Notes under the pieces: model-generated
The model's input: only the letters and a program-made list of their open reading frames with translations
What the model was told of the DNA's origin: nothing
Database searches by the model: none
Assembly (NCBI GenBank): GCA_003223645.1
Contig: QHVT01000023.1
Span: 1-64,000 of the forward strand
From: Acidobacteriota bacterium
GTDB lineage: Bacteria; Acidobacteriota; Thermoanaerobaculia; Gp7-AA8
Direction: 5' to 3'
Length of the DNA: 64,000 bases
Part shown: piece after piece, positions 20,431-29,533 of the stretch
Position numbering within the stretch: the first letter of the stretch is position 1
Layout of the letters: each line of letters opens with the position of its first letter
Position numbers and translations under genes: made by a program

Positions 20431-21728
20431 TCCATAAGCGGATAGGCATCCTCGGCGGCGGCATTTCCGGTATTGCACTCGCCGCCCACCTCGGCCCCGA
20501 CGTCGACGTGCTCGAAAAACGCTCGCGCATCGGCGGCTTGTGCGGCGCGATCATCGAGAACGGCTTCACGTTCGATGCGGCCGGACCGCACATCATGTTC
20601 AGCAAGAACAAGCCGGTCCTGCAGCTCATGATTGACGTGTTGGGCGACAACGTTCGCCAGGGCCGCCGCGAGAATCGCATCTGGTTCAAAGGACGGCTGG
20701 TGAAATATCCGTTCGAGAACGACCTCGCGTCACTGCCCAAAGAAGACAACTTCGATTGCATTTACGGCTACATCGTCAATCCGCGCGCGAACGATACGCC
20801 GGCGAATCTGGCCGACTGGTCGTACATGACGTTCGGCGCGGGGATCTCCGATAAATACTTCATCCCCTACAACAGAAAAATCTGGAACTACGATCCGCAG
20901 AAGATCGGGCTGGAATTCGTATCGCGCATCCCAAAGCCGCCGATGGAAGACGTATTGAAGTCATCGATCGGAATTGCGACCGAGGGGTATTTGCATCAGT
21001 TGTACTTCTCGTATCCGATCGAGGGCGGGTTCGAATCGATCGTGCACGGGTTCGCAAAGCGCGTGAGCGGCGAGCTGCACACGAATTGCCGCGTGGTGTC
21101 GGTCGCGCGCGACGGGCAGCGGTGGCGAGTCGCGACGGATGACGGGACGGAGCGTTCTTATGACACGCTCGTGTCCACGCTGCCGATTCACGAGCTGCTG
21201 CCGATTTGGGACGGTGCGCCTGTCGAGGCGATCGAGTGGGCGGGGAGACTGCGATACAACTCGCTGATCAACCTCTTGATCGGCTGTAATGAGGACCGCG
21301 GATATCCGTACACCGCCGTGTATATTCCGGATCCGGAGATCATTTTTCATCGCATCTCGTTTCCGAAGGCGTTCAGCGAGCGCTGTGTGCCGGAGGGATC
21401 GTCGTCGATCATGGCCGAGATCACGACCAACGAAGGCGACGGCATTTGGGAAATGAGCGACGACGAGATCCTCGATCGCGCCATCGGCGATCTCGCCAAA
21501 ACCGAATTTCTCGATCCGGCGAGAGTCGTTTATCGGCGCGCTGTCCGTTTTCTCTACGGATATCCGGTGTATGACCTCGAGTATCGCTCCAACGTCGAGC
21601 GGATGCGCAAAGCCGTCGCGGATACCGGTCTACACCTCCTCGGCCGCTTCGCGCAATTCGATTACATCAACTCGGACGTTTGCGTCGAGCGGGCGCTGGC
21701 GCTCGCGGAGACGCTCAGCGCGGCATGA
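20427..21728 (+). CDS. FAD-dependent UDP-galactopyranose mutase-like protein
   Basis: 433 residues, starting at TTG 20427, which overlaps the hddA stop as TTGA. RIGILGGGISGIALAAHL and EKRSRIGGLCGAI are the FAD-binding motif and its follow-on. FTFDAAGPHIMF, NRIWFKGRLVKYPF and YFIPYNRKIW resemble UDP-galactopyranose mutase and its relatives, in which the flavin takes part in sugar ring contraction. Substrate identity cannot be read from sequence. An upstream extension in the same frame is open but overlaps hddA and looks like shadow sequence. Confidence 0.82.
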   Translation: MIHKRIGILGGGISGIALAAHLGPDVDVLEKRSRIGGLCGAIIENGFTFDAAGPHIMFSKNKPVLQLMIDVLGDNVRQGRRENRIWFKGRLVKYPFENDLASLPKEDNFDCIYGYIVNPRANDTPANLADWSYMTFGAGISDKYFIPYNRKIWNYDPQKIGLEFVSRIPKPPMEDVLKSSIGIATEGYLHQLYFSYPIEGGFESIVHGFAKRVSGELHTNCRVVSVARDGQRWRVATDDGTERSYDTLVSTLPIHELLPIWDGAPVEAIEWAGRLRYNSLINLLIGCNEDRGYPYTAVYIPDPEIIFHRISFPKAFSERCVPEGSSSIMAEITTNEGDGIWEMSDDEILDRAIGDLAKTEFLDPARVVYRRAVRFLYGYPVYDLEYRSNVERMRKAVADTGLHLLGRFAQFDYINSDVCVERALALAETLSAA

Positions 21729-22390
21729 TCGTCGCGGTCCTGTGCGGCGGATTCGGAACACGCCTCGGCACGCTCACGCGTGACCTGCCAAAGCCGATGA
21801 TCGAGATCGGCGGGCGTCCTTATCTGGAGCGCGTCCTCGAATCATTCGCGGAGCGCGGATTGCGGCAATTCGTTCTATTGACGGGCTACAAGAGCGAGAT
21901 CATCGAACAGCATTTCGGCGACGGCGCGCGTTTCGGCCTCTCCATTCAATACAGCCGCGAGACGCAGCCGCTCGGCACCGGCGGCGCGTTGCGTGAGGCG
22001 CGCGAGCTTCTCGGCACGCGATTTCTCATGACCTATGCCGATGTTCTGCGCTATTTCGACTACGATCGTTTCGTGCGAGAGCATGTTGACAATTGCCTGG
22101 CCGTCTATCCGCGCATTACCGTCGGAAACGTCGACCTCGACGGCGGCCGCGTGGTGCGCTTCGACAAGCGTGCACCGGAACTGCCGTACATCGACGCCGG
22201 CTTCTCGGTCATGGGCGTCGAGACGATCGACATCCTGCCGCCCGAAGGCCCGTGCTCGTTCGAAGAGATCGTGTACTCGGGGCTGGCACAGCACGACGAA
22301 TTGAGCGCGGAGATCGTGAACCTCGACTTCTTCGACATCGGCACGCCGACGGAACTGGCGCGTACGCGCGACGCGCTGGAGGCGAAGTGA
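21725..22390 (+). CDS. hddC: Sugar-phosphate nucleotidyltransferase, heptose-1-phosphate guanylyltransferase-like
   Basis: 221 residues. The nucleotide-binding signature GGFGTRLGTLTRDLPKPM (residues 8-25), GTGGALREA and YADVLRYFDYDRF are those of NTP-transferases. The short length fits HddC-type enzymes that form GDP-D-glycero-alpha-D-manno-heptose from the 1-phosphate. The assignment to HddC rests mainly on hddA-, gmhB- and gmhA-like neighbours; other sugar nucleotidyltransferases have the same motifs. It overlaps the genes on both sides by 4 bp. Confidence 0.8.
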   Translation: MIVAVLCGGFGTRLGTLTRDLPKPMIEIGGRPYLERVLESFAERGLRQFVLLTGYKSEIIEQHFGDGARFGLSIQYSRETQPLGTGGALREARELLGTRFLMTYADVLRYFDYDRFVREHVDNCLAVYPRITVGNVDLDGGRVVRFDKRAPELPYIDAGFSVMGVETIDILPPEGPCSFEEIVYSGLAQHDELSAEIVNLDFFDIGTPTELARTRDALEAK

Positions 22391-23346
22391 AGATTCTCGT
22401 GACCGGCGCCGCCGGCTTCATCGCCTCCAACCTGATCCCGCGCCTTCTGCAGAGAAGCGATCACGTAATCGGAGTCGACAATTTCTTTCTCGGGAAGCGC
22501 GCTTACGTCCACAAGCATCCGAATTTCGAGTTTCACGAATTCGACCTGCTCGATCTCGAGGCGCTGACCGCGCTCGTGACACAGGCGAAGCCGGATCGCG
22601 TGTGGCATCTCGCCGCGAACAGCGACATCAGCTACGGCACGAAATACACCGACTTCGATCTGAAGGGCGGGACGCTCGTCACGTACAACGTGCTGGAAGC
22701 GATGCGGCACGCCGGGATTTCCGAGATCGTGTTCTCGAGCAGTGGCGCGGTTTATGGCGAGCCGGCGATCATGCCGACTCCCGAAAACTACGGTCCGATT
22801 TTCCCGATCTCGCTTTACGCCGCAAGCAAGGCCGCGTGCGAGGCGCTGATTACGGCGTTCGCGCACAATTACGACATCCGCTGCTGGATTTATCGCTTCG
22901 GCAATATCGTCGGCCCCAATCCGACGCATGGCGTGATTCACGACTTCGTGCTGCGGCTGCGCGAAGAGCGGACGAAACTCGTGGTCCTCGGCGACGGCTC
23001 GCAGGCGAAGCCGTATGTATACGTCGAGGATTGTCTCGACGGCATGGAGTTCGGCATCGCGAACGCGCGGGAGCGCGTGAACTGCTTCAATCTTGCGGTC
23101 GAGGACCAGACGACCGTGCGCGAGATCACGGATTGGACGATCGAGGCGATGGGGATCGACCGCGCATCGATCGACGTTCAATACGGCGACAGCCCGCGCG
23201 GATGGCGCGGCGACGTGCCGTACGTGAAGCTCGACACGCGGCGCATGACAGCCCTCGGCTGGACGCCGAGACTCTCCAGCGCGGAATCGGTGCGGCGCAC
23301 GATCCGCGACACGGTCGAGCAATTTCGCAACGGCCCGCTGTCATGA
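22387..23346 (+). CDS. NAD-dependent sugar epimerase/dehydratase (extended SDR)
   Basis: 319 residues from GTG 22387. The NAD motif VTGAAGFIASN (GxxGxxG) is at the N-terminus, HLAANSDISYG in the middle, and the catalytic set is FSSSGAVYG with YAASKAACE (Tyr-x3-Lys). C-terminal RWRGDVPYVKLD-like residues (RGWRGDVPYVKLD) bind the nucleotide sugar. It is likely a GalE/heptose-epimerase-like enzyme altering the NDP-heptose or another NDP-sugar made here. Substrate is inferred from neighbours only. Confidence 0.9.
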   Translation: MKILVTGAAGFIASNLIPRLLQRSDHVIGVDNFFLGKRAYVHKHPNFEFHEFDLLDLEALTALVTQAKPDRVWHLAANSDISYGTKYTDFDLKGGTLVTYNVLEAMRHAGISEIVFSSSGAVYGEPAIMPTPENYGPIFPISLYAASKAACEALITAFAHNYDIRCWIYRFGNIVGPNPTHGVIHDFVLRLREERTKLVVLGDGSQAKPYVYVEDCLDGMEFGIANARERVNCFNLAVEDQTTVREITDWTIEAMGIDRASIDVQYGDSPRGWRGDVPYVKLDTRRMTALGWTPRLSSAESVRRTIRDTVEQFRNGPLS

Positions 23347-25214
23347 CCAGCGAAGCAGCGGACCGGCGCTCGACGATCGTCGCAATTTCGCTGGCCGTTA
23401 CGGCGGCAGTATGCCGGCTGCTTCCGCTGCAATGGTTGCATCCGCTCAATTGGGATGAGATCGAGTTCTATCGCGCGACGCGCTGGATCGGCGAAGGACG
23501 CCTGCCGTTCCGCGATTTCTGGGAACACCATGCGCCGTTCGCGTGGTATTTGTACGCGCCGTTCTCGCGATTGACCGACAGTCCCGGCGTCGACGCCATC
23601 ATTTCGATGCGGTGGGCGCAAATTCCGGTGTGGATCGCCACGTTTTGGCTGATCAACGTCTTCATGGCCCGGGCGGGCTTGTCGCGCTTCAGCCGCTGGT
23701 CGGCGATGGCGATCGCGCTCTCCAGCTCCTGGCTGATGATCGCGGCCGTCGAATATCGCATCGATCCCGTCGCGTGCGCTTTATACGTAGGCGGCCTCGT
23801 TCTGTGGCAGCGCGGCACCTCGCGGGCGATGTTCGGCGCGGGCGTGCTGTTTTGTCTCGTTGGCCTGACGAATATCCGTTTCGGTCCGCTGCTCGTCCTC
23901 ACGGTGTTGTTTCTCAGAATCGTCGATCCGCGCCTGCGCGCCTGGAAAGGAAACGTTCGCGCGAATTGGATGTTCCTCGGCGGCATCGTCACGCTCGGCA
24001 TTGCGCTGCTCTGGTTTGCCGGAACGCATTCCATCCAGCCGCTCGTGCGCGAGCTGCTCAAAGAGAATTACATCGGCGATAAATACGGCGAGCCGATCCT
24101 CGGCCAATTCGCCCATCGCCTGATCGTCGTCTTCGGCGTTCGTCTCCTCGGCTCCGAGTCGTTATTCAACATCGGAGGAATCGACGCCGGCGGCATTGCG
24201 CTGCTGTTGCTTGGATTCACAGGGCTCGTTCAGGGTTTGGTCAGTCGCCGTCGAAATCCTGACGATTTGTTCGTCATCGCCTGCTTGCAAGCCGTGAATC
24301 TCGCGGTCATTGCGGGAATGAATTTCATTTACAACTATCACTTCGAGTTGGCGGCCATTCTCTTCGTGCCGCTGATCGCCGCGACGATCGAGCGCATTCC
24401 GCGGCGCGCGATGGTCCTTGCGATTCTCGCCGTCGCAGGATTCGTCAATGCTTTCGCGTCGATTTTCCGTGGCAAAGAGCTCGATCTCGCATATCAGGAC
24501 CTGATCATGCGCGAGGTGCAGGCGCGCACGCTGCCGTCCGAGCGCGTGTGGGCGGGAATCGCCTGGGGCCTTCGTCGCGAGCCCGCATACCGGTTCTGGT
24601 TCCTTCCCGACATGACCCGCCATCTCGTCCGCCTCGGCGAAGCGGAGCGGTATCGCCTCGATCAAATTGTCCGCAATCCGCCGGCTGTGGTGGTGTTCGA
24701 TCATTACGCGAAAGTGTGGGTCGTCACCGTGCAGCGCGAGCTCGCCGGATATTTCGTGCGGCATTACATTCCGGTGAATCGCAATTTGTGGGTGCCGGGG
24801 ATGAATGCGCGCGTCCGTCCGCGAGCGGCATTCGAGTGGATCGTGCCGCGCGATGGCACATACCGCATGTTCGCTTCGCCGGAGCTGGCGAAGCATCGCT
24901 GGTTCCGCGATCCGCTGTACATCGGCGCATACGACAATGCCGACCCGCAATACATGTTGCGACTGCCGGAGCCGGACTTGCGTGGTGCGCAATTGTTCGT
25001 AGACGGCCAGCCGAACGGCGCAACGCGCACGATCGCGTTACGAAAAGGGCAGCGCGTCGCGGTCTTCAATCCCGGTGCCGTCCCGCTCGGCGTCATTCTT
25101 CTGCCCGGCACAGACCAAGTCATTTTCAAACAGCCGCCCGGCGGCGCGACGCTGGAAGCCGCGTCGGCACGCGTGACGCACGTCCCGCAATTCGGCGTGC
25201 GACTGCAACCATGA
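23343..25214 (+). CDS. GT-C-type multi-pass membrane glycosyltransferase-like protein
   Basis: 623 residues from ATG 23343 (ATGA overlap with the epimerase). WDEIEFYRATRWIGEG and PFRDFWEHHAPFAWYLY repeat the early-loop motif of 13969-15759, its closest paralogue. The C-terminal soluble part contains HYIPVNRNLWVPGMNARV, shared with that paralogue. It has no palindrome insert at the place where 13969-15759 carries one, which gives a natural comparison for the insertion. It overlaps the downstream phosphatase gene by 4 bp. Confidence 0.85.
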   Translation: MTSEAADRRSTIVAISLAVTAAVCRLLPLQWLHPLNWDEIEFYRATRWIGEGRLPFRDFWEHHAPFAWYLYAPFSRLTDSPGVDAIISMRWAQIPVWIATFWLINVFMARAGLSRFSRWSAMAIALSSSWLMIAAVEYRIDPVACALYVGGLVLWQRGTSRAMFGAGVLFCLVGLTNIRFGPLLVLTVLFLRIVDPRLRAWKGNVRANWMFLGGIVTLGIALLWFAGTHSIQPLVRELLKENYIGDKYGEPILGQFAHRLIVVFGVRLLGSESLFNIGGIDAGGIALLLLGFTGLVQGLVSRRRNPDDLFVIACLQAVNLAVIAGMNFIYNYHFELAAILFVPLIAATIERIPRRAMVLAILAVAGFVNAFASIFRGKELDLAYQDLIMREVQARTLPSERVWAGIAWGLRREPAYRFWFLPDMTRHLVRLGEAERYRLDQIVRNPPAVVVFDHYAKVWVVTVQRELAGYFVRHYIPVNRNLWVPGMNARVRPRAAFEWIVPRDGTYRMFASPELAKHRWFRDPLYIGAYDNADPQYMLRLPEPDLRGAQLFVDGQPNGATRTIALRKGQRVAVFNPGAVPLGVILLPGTDQVIFKQPPGGATLEAASARVTHVPQFGVRLQP

Positions 25215-25756
25215 ACCGCGCGATTTTCCTCGACCGCGACGGCGTCCTCGACGAGCTCGTGTTCTATAAATCGAGCGGCGAGTGGGAAGCCCCGCGCCGC
25301 CTCTCTGACTTGCAGATGATCGACGTCAGAGCGTCATTGCAGCGATTGGTCGACGCCGGATGGCTGTTGTTCATTGTGACGAACCAGCCGAGCCACGCGA
25401 AAGGGAAAGCCACGCGCGACGACCTCGAGACCGTTCATGGCGAAATTCTCCGCCGGCTCAATGGCCTCATTACGCGCAGCTACGTCTGTTTTCATCAGGC
25501 GGACGACGGCTGCGATTGCCGCAAGCCGAGTCCTCGATTTTTGCGCGAGGCGGCGCAGGAGTTCAACATCGATCTGTCGCAGTCATGGATGGTCGGCGAT
25601 CAGGACACCGACCTCGCCTGCGGCCGGGCTGCCGGGACGCACGTCGCCCTCGTCGAGCATCCGCGCTCGGCGAATAAACGAGGTGCAATTACGCCGGAAG
25701 TGCGCGGCAGGAATCTCGACGAAGTGCTCGCTCATTTAGAGCGCACGGGTGTGTAG
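25211..25756 (+). CDS. gmhB: D-glycero-D-manno-heptose 1,7-bisphosphate phosphatase-like HAD protein
   Basis: 181 residues of the HAD IIIA class. FLDRDGVLDE holds the nucleophile and acid/base Asp pair, VTNQPS is motif II, and GDQDTDLACGRAAG is motif IV. The insert CFHQADDGCDCRKPSP supplies the His/Cys zinc site typical of GmhB. GmhB removes one phosphate from heptose bisphosphate; the anomer handled depends on the pathway (alpha with HddA/HddC). Last gene of the plus-strand set. Its end overlaps the convergent gene 25732-27210 by 25 bp. Confidence 0.92.
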   Translation: MNRAIFLDRDGVLDELVFYKSSGEWEAPRRLSDLQMIDVRASLQRLVDAGWLLFIVTNQPSHAKGKATRDDLETVHGEILRRLNGLITRSYVCFHQADDGCDCRKPSPRFLREAAQEFNIDLSQSWMVGDQDTDLACGRAAGTHVALVEHPRSANKRGAITPEVRGRNLDEVLAHLERTGV

Positions 25757-27210
25757 AGCCAATAGTGCTCGTCGAGATAACGCGCGGGCTCGTCGGCCTT
25801 GTACCAAAGCCGCAGTCCCCACGGCGCGGGATCTCCCACCGTCTCGTTCGTGATCAGAATCCAGCCCTGCGGACCGAATCGGGCCCGAATTCGCGCGAAG
25901 ATCGTGCGTAGTCCCGGATCCTGAGCCTTCCACTCCGATCGATCCCAGGTCATGTACGTGCCGTCGCGGGAGATAGCCGGATAGAAAAACTGCTTTTTGT
26001 CGAGATAAGGGAGGATGGCCTCGCAGGCGTAGGGAGCGTCGCATGCGATCGGGAATTGAACGAGATCATTGGCAATCAAGTCCTCGGCGATCGCGCGGCT
26101 CATGGTCATCGGCTCCAGAATATCCACCACCGTCATCGGAATGCCGCCTGCGAATGCGGACGCCGCGAGCGCGATGTTCAGGAATCCTGCAGTCGCCGCG
26201 CTCTCCTGGGTGCGCGGCAGCGGTCCCGCGATCCAGAGCGTGGCAATGATGAGCACCAGCAGCAGCCCGGCATGACGTGCGCCGCCGTACCAGACGGCGA
26301 CGAAGAGGCAGAGCAACGCGACGTACGGAACCAGCAGCAATACGAGCGAGTCGCGATGTTTGCGGAGCGTGATCAGAAGGAACGTCAGCAGCCCGATGGA
26401 CAGCGCCAGCCAGAGCGTTGTCGTCCACTGAGGAACGAAGACGGTGATCGTCCAATCATCCAGAAACTGATCGGGGAGATACATCCCCGTAATCGCCCAG
26501 AACACAGCCTTCGGCCGATACTCACGGACAACTTGCGGATAGGCAGCGTCCAATCGCGGCCACAGTTGCCACAGCGCCAACGCTGCGCCGAAAACCATGA
26601 TCAGCAGTGCGCGCCAGTCGCGCCGCGATTGCAGGATGTACAAGAGCACGAGCGTCGCGGCGATGACTGCGCCGTGCACGTTCGTGTTGAACAACAACGC
26701 AATCGCGAGTGCATAAAGAAGGGGCCGGCGTTCGCGTTCGCGATGAAGCGCAGCAGCAATCCACAGCAATAGCACGGTCAGTACATAGCTGCGCGCGACG
26801 ATCGCGTATTCATAGAGGATCGGATACGACGCGAGAAGAAGAATTTTCGTCAGTCGTGTGAACGGCGCTCGCCAAAGGAACACCGCCGCTGCAATGCACG
26901 CCAGCGTCACGTGCAGGAGCTCTTCGCTCATATAAGGCAGGCCCGCCAGTGCGAGCGGCTTCAGCAGCAAATACCAGAGAGCGGGCGTTCCGGCGTTGGA
27001 CGTCCAATGCGGAATCATGTTCCGCAGCGGCATATCGCGAACGACCAGCCAGGCATCCGCCTCATCGCGCCATGGCTCGTGATGCAGTGCGACGAACAGC
27101 GTGACGGCGCAATAAACGACGAGGCAGATGACCGCGAATCGCCTGTTCGGCGGCTCCGCCGTCGTGAGAACGGCCGGGTTCCACTGCTCGTTCAGCGAAC
27201 GCTTTCCCAC
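25732..27210 (-). CDS. GT-C-type multi-pass membrane protein
   Basis: 492 residues from GTG 27210, 19 bp inside the end of the upstream isomerase gene; the frame stays open to 27327 but that part is shadow of gmhA. HEPWRDEADAWLVVRD (after the first helix) and GTPALWYLLLKPLALAGLPY correspond to the HEPWWDEAQAW and HPPLWY motifs of 3982-5481 and 5478-6941, so the three form one paralogous group. Its 3' end overlaps gmhB on the other strand by 25 bp. Confidence 0.82.
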   Translation of the reverse strand: MGKRSLNEQWNPAVLTTAEPPNRRFAVICLVVYCAVTLFVALHHEPWRDEADAWLVVRDMPLRNMIPHWTSNAGTPALWYLLLKPLALAGLPYMSEELLHVTLACIAAAVFLWRAPFTRLTKILLLASYPILYEYAIVARSYVLTVLLLWIAAALHRERERRPLLYALAIALLFNTNVHGAVIAATLVLLYILQSRRDWRALLIMVFGAALALWQLWPRLDAAYPQVVREYRPKAVFWAITGMYLPDQFLDDWTITVFVPQWTTTLWLALSIGLLTFLLITLRKHRDSLVLLLVPYVALLCLFVAVWYGGARHAGLLLVLIIATLWIAGPLPRTQESAATAGFLNIALAASAFAGGIPMTVVDILEPMTMSRAIAEDLIANDLVQFPIACDAPYACEAILPYLDKKQFFYPAISRDGTYMTWDRSEWKAQDPGLRTIFARIRARFGPQGWILITNETVGDPAPWGLRLWYKADEPARYLDEHYWLYTPVRSK

Positions 27211-27791
27211 TTGGTCTCCGCAACCTTGAGCGCGGGGTGCGAGACGAGGAGGTGCCACACCACCGCCGCGAGGCCCTCGGTATGCGGCGTGATGTGGCGC
27301 TGCGAGACGACCGGGATGAGCACGCATTCATCGGCGACGTGTTTCGTGTAGCCACCGTCCTTGCCGACGATGCCGAACACTTTCGCGCCGGCGCCGCGCG
27401 CGAGGTCGATCGCGCGCACGAGGTTGACGGACACATTCTTCTCCACGTTGCCGCCGCCGACGGAGAAGATCAGCAACGCGTCCTTCGCGCTGACGCGCGA
27501 GACGCGCAGCCATTCGGCGAAGCAACTCTCCCACCCCTCGTCATTGACGCGCGCGGTGAGCTCGGAGACGTTGTCGGTCGGAGTGTAGGCCTCGAAGCGG
27601 CAGATCTTGCGGAAGTCGTTGACGGCGTGCGAGGCGTGCCCGGCGGAACCGCCGACGCCGAGGATGAAGAGACGGCCGCCGGAGTCGCGAGAGGCGGCGA
27701 GGCCCGAGGCGAGGCGATCGACGGACTCGGCGTCGATGCGCTGAATGGCCTCGATGCTTTCCCCGAGAAACGCGCTGCTGAACGATTCCAT
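27192..27791 (-). CDS. gmhA: Phosphoheptose isomerase-like SIS domain protein
   Basis: 199 residues from ATG 27789-27791. The SIS-domain phosphosugar motif is ILGVGGSAGHASHAVNDFRK, followed by DALLIFSVGGGNVEKNVSVN and GIVGKDGGYT, the GmhA arrangement. GmhA converts sedoheptulose 7-phosphate to D-glycero-D-manno-heptose 7-phosphate, the substrate for the HddA-like kinase nearby. The ATG is only 23 bp from the divergent ATG at 27815, so promoters overlap the genes. Confidence 0.9.
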   Translation of the reverse strand: MESFSSAFLGESIEAIQRIDAESVDRLASGLAASRDSGGRLFILGVGGSAGHASHAVNDFRKICRFEAYTPTDNVSELTARVNDEGWESCFAEWLRVSRVSAKDALLIFSVGGGNVEKNVSVNLVRAIDLARGAGAKVFGIVGKDGGYTKHVADECVLIPVVSQRHITPHTEGLAAVVWHLLVSHPALKVAETKWESVR

Positions 27792-27814
27792 GCGGCGATC
27801 ATACAATCGCGCCG

Positions 27815-29533
27815 ATGCCTCACGCCGCGCGCGCCGCACTCGGCTCACTACTCGGCGCCGCGCTCGCCGCCTGCGCCGCTCCGCTGATTCGCCCGTTCTT
27901 CGGCGTGCCGGTGGGCGGCGTCGGATTCGTGACGGTGAATGCGTATCCGAAGTCGTGGGATTACGTGGTGCTGGGGCTGCTCGTGATCGGCGCTGTGGTT
28001 GGGGGATTTGTAGCTTGTGGAGCGGCGCCCGCATCGGGCGCCGGGCTCTCGCGAGAATTCGGCGGCCGGAGCGGCCGCCGCTCCACTTGGATCGTCGCGA
28101 GTGCCGTGTTCGTGATCATGCTTTTCGTTCACGACCACCCCTACCAACCGATGGACCACTTCCACGAAGGCGAGCACCTCACGCCGGCGTTCCTCCTGAA
28201 GAGCGGTGAGCGTCCGTATCGCGATTTTTTCGTGCTGCATGGATTCGCGACGGACGGCGGGCTCGATGCTCTCGTCCTCGGCGATCCGCCTTCGCCGCGG
28301 CGCGAGCGGCGATTGCAGACGGTGCTCGATGCCGCGACGCTCGCGCTGCTCGCGCCGATCGCGGCGGAAGTTGCGGCGACGATGACGGGGATGATCGCGG
28401 GCGTGCTCGCTTCGCTCTGCGCGGCGGCGGCGTTTTGGATTCCGGTGTTTCCGTATTTTCGAACGGCGCCGGTTCTCCTGGCGACCCTTGGCCTGTTGCG
28501 ATACGCGCGCACGAAACGCACCGCGCCGCTTTTACTCGCGTTTGCGAGCGCAACGCTTGGACTGGTGTGGAGTCTCGAGACCGGCATCTACGCGCTCGCC
28601 GGAACGGTGCTCGCGTTTTTATTCGTTGGCGAGCGGACGAAGCGTGCGCTCATCGTCGCGGCGATCGCGATCGCGCTGCCGTTCGTCGTGCTGCTCGCGA
28701 TTCGCGCGGACATCCGGCAGTTTTTCGTCGACTCGTTCGTCGTCATCCCGCGTGCGATCGATGCGGTGTGGTCGCTGCCCGCGCCCGCGCCGTTCTCCGC
28801 GGCCGGCGCGCGCTACTACCTTCCGCCGGTCTTCTACGGATTCCTGCTCGCGCTCGCGTTACGGCGGCGCGATCCGCGCATGATCGTGATCGCGATGCTC
28901 TCGATCATGCTTTTCCGCACCGCCGCCGGCCGCGTGAGCTGGAGCCACACGCGCTACGCGACGCCGCTCCTCGGCATCGCGCTCATCGCGTTCGTGATCG
29001 AGCCGCTGCTTTCGAGTGGTGCGCGCCTCCGGCGCGCCTTTGGAGTCCTGCTCATCATTCCTTTCTTCTTCTATCTCGAGATCGCGCAGAACGTCATGGC
29101 CGGCGCGAAGCTGCTCGCCGGATGGCGCGCGCGGCAAAAACACGAAGGACTCGTGGCGTATCCGTTCGCGACAGGCAAAGGCATCTACACCTATCCGCAA
29201 AATGCGACCGAGCTCGCGGCGCTGAACGGATTCATCGGCGACAAGACGTTCCTCGACTTCTCGAACGAACGCGCGTTGTACTACCTCCTGCAGCGCAAGC
29301 CGCCGATGCGATGTTTCGACGTCCCGATGCTGTCCGCGCCGCCGCTGCTCGCGGAATCGATGGCGCAGTTGAACGCCAATCCGCCGGCATTCGTCGTCGT
29401 CGGCGGCGATCCGAACATCGCCAACTTCGACGGCGTCTCGAATCGCGACCGCGTGCCGGAGCTCGCGCGATGGATCGACGCGAACTATCCGGTGCGCACG
29501 AAGATCGGGCGCTTCACGGTCGCGTCGCGATGA
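27815..29533 (+). CDS. Multi-pass membrane protein, GT-C-like, with palindrome inserts
   Basis: 572 residues with many hydrophobic segments. DHPYQPMDHFHEGEHLTPAF (about residues 107-126) and GERPYRDFFVLHGF resemble, loosely, the acidic first-loop motif of the other GT-C proteins here. Residues about 68-92 (GAAPASGAGLSREFGGRSGR and on) are encoded by a type-C palindrome at 28017-28086, and SSGARLRRAFG later by a half type-B element at 29014-29043. Function unknown beyond probable glycan assembly. Confidence 0.78.
   Translation: MPHAARAALGSLLGAALAACAAPLIRPFFGVPVGGVGFVTVNAYPKSWDYVVLGLLVIGAVVGGFVACGAAPASGAGLSREFGGRSGRRSTWIVASAVFVIMLFVHDHPYQPMDHFHEGEHLTPAFLLKSGERPYRDFFVLHGFATDGGLDALVLGDPPSPRRERRLQTVLDAATLALLAPIAAEVAATMTGMIAGVLASLCAAAAFWIPVFPYFRTAPVLLATLGLLRYARTKRTAPLLLAFASATLGLVWSLETGIYALAGTVLAFLFVGERTKRALIVAAIAIALPFVVLLAIRADIRQFFVDSFVVIPRAIDAVWSLPAPAPFSAAGARYYLPPVFYGFLLALALRRRDPRMIVIAMLSIMLFRTAAGRVSWSHTRYATPLLGIALIAFVIEPLLSSGARLRRAFGVLLIIPFFFYLEIAQNVMAGAKLLAGWRARQKHEGLVAYPFATGKGIYTYPQNATELAALNGFIGDKTFLDFSNERALYYLLQRKPPMRCFDVPMLSAPPLLAESMAQLNANPPAFVVVGGDPNIANFDGVSNRDRVPELARWIDANYPVRTKIGRFTVASR
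28017..28086. repeat. REPIN-like palindromic element, type C, inside a coding sequence
   Basis: GTGGAGCGGC at the left and GCCGCTCCAC at the right are inverted. Inside are hairpins GGCGCCCG/CGGGCGCC and GGCGGCC/GGCCGCC, with a central GCTCTCGCGAGAATTC. Related copies are at 52394-52478 and 58169-58239. Confidence 0.85.
29014..29043. repeat. Half of a type-B palindromic element inside a coding sequence
   Basis: GAGTGGTGCGCGCCTCCGGC followed by GCGCCTT matches the left half of 18445-18511 and 55253-55314, but no right half follows. It is read in a different frame from the 18445 copy. Confidence 0.7.
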
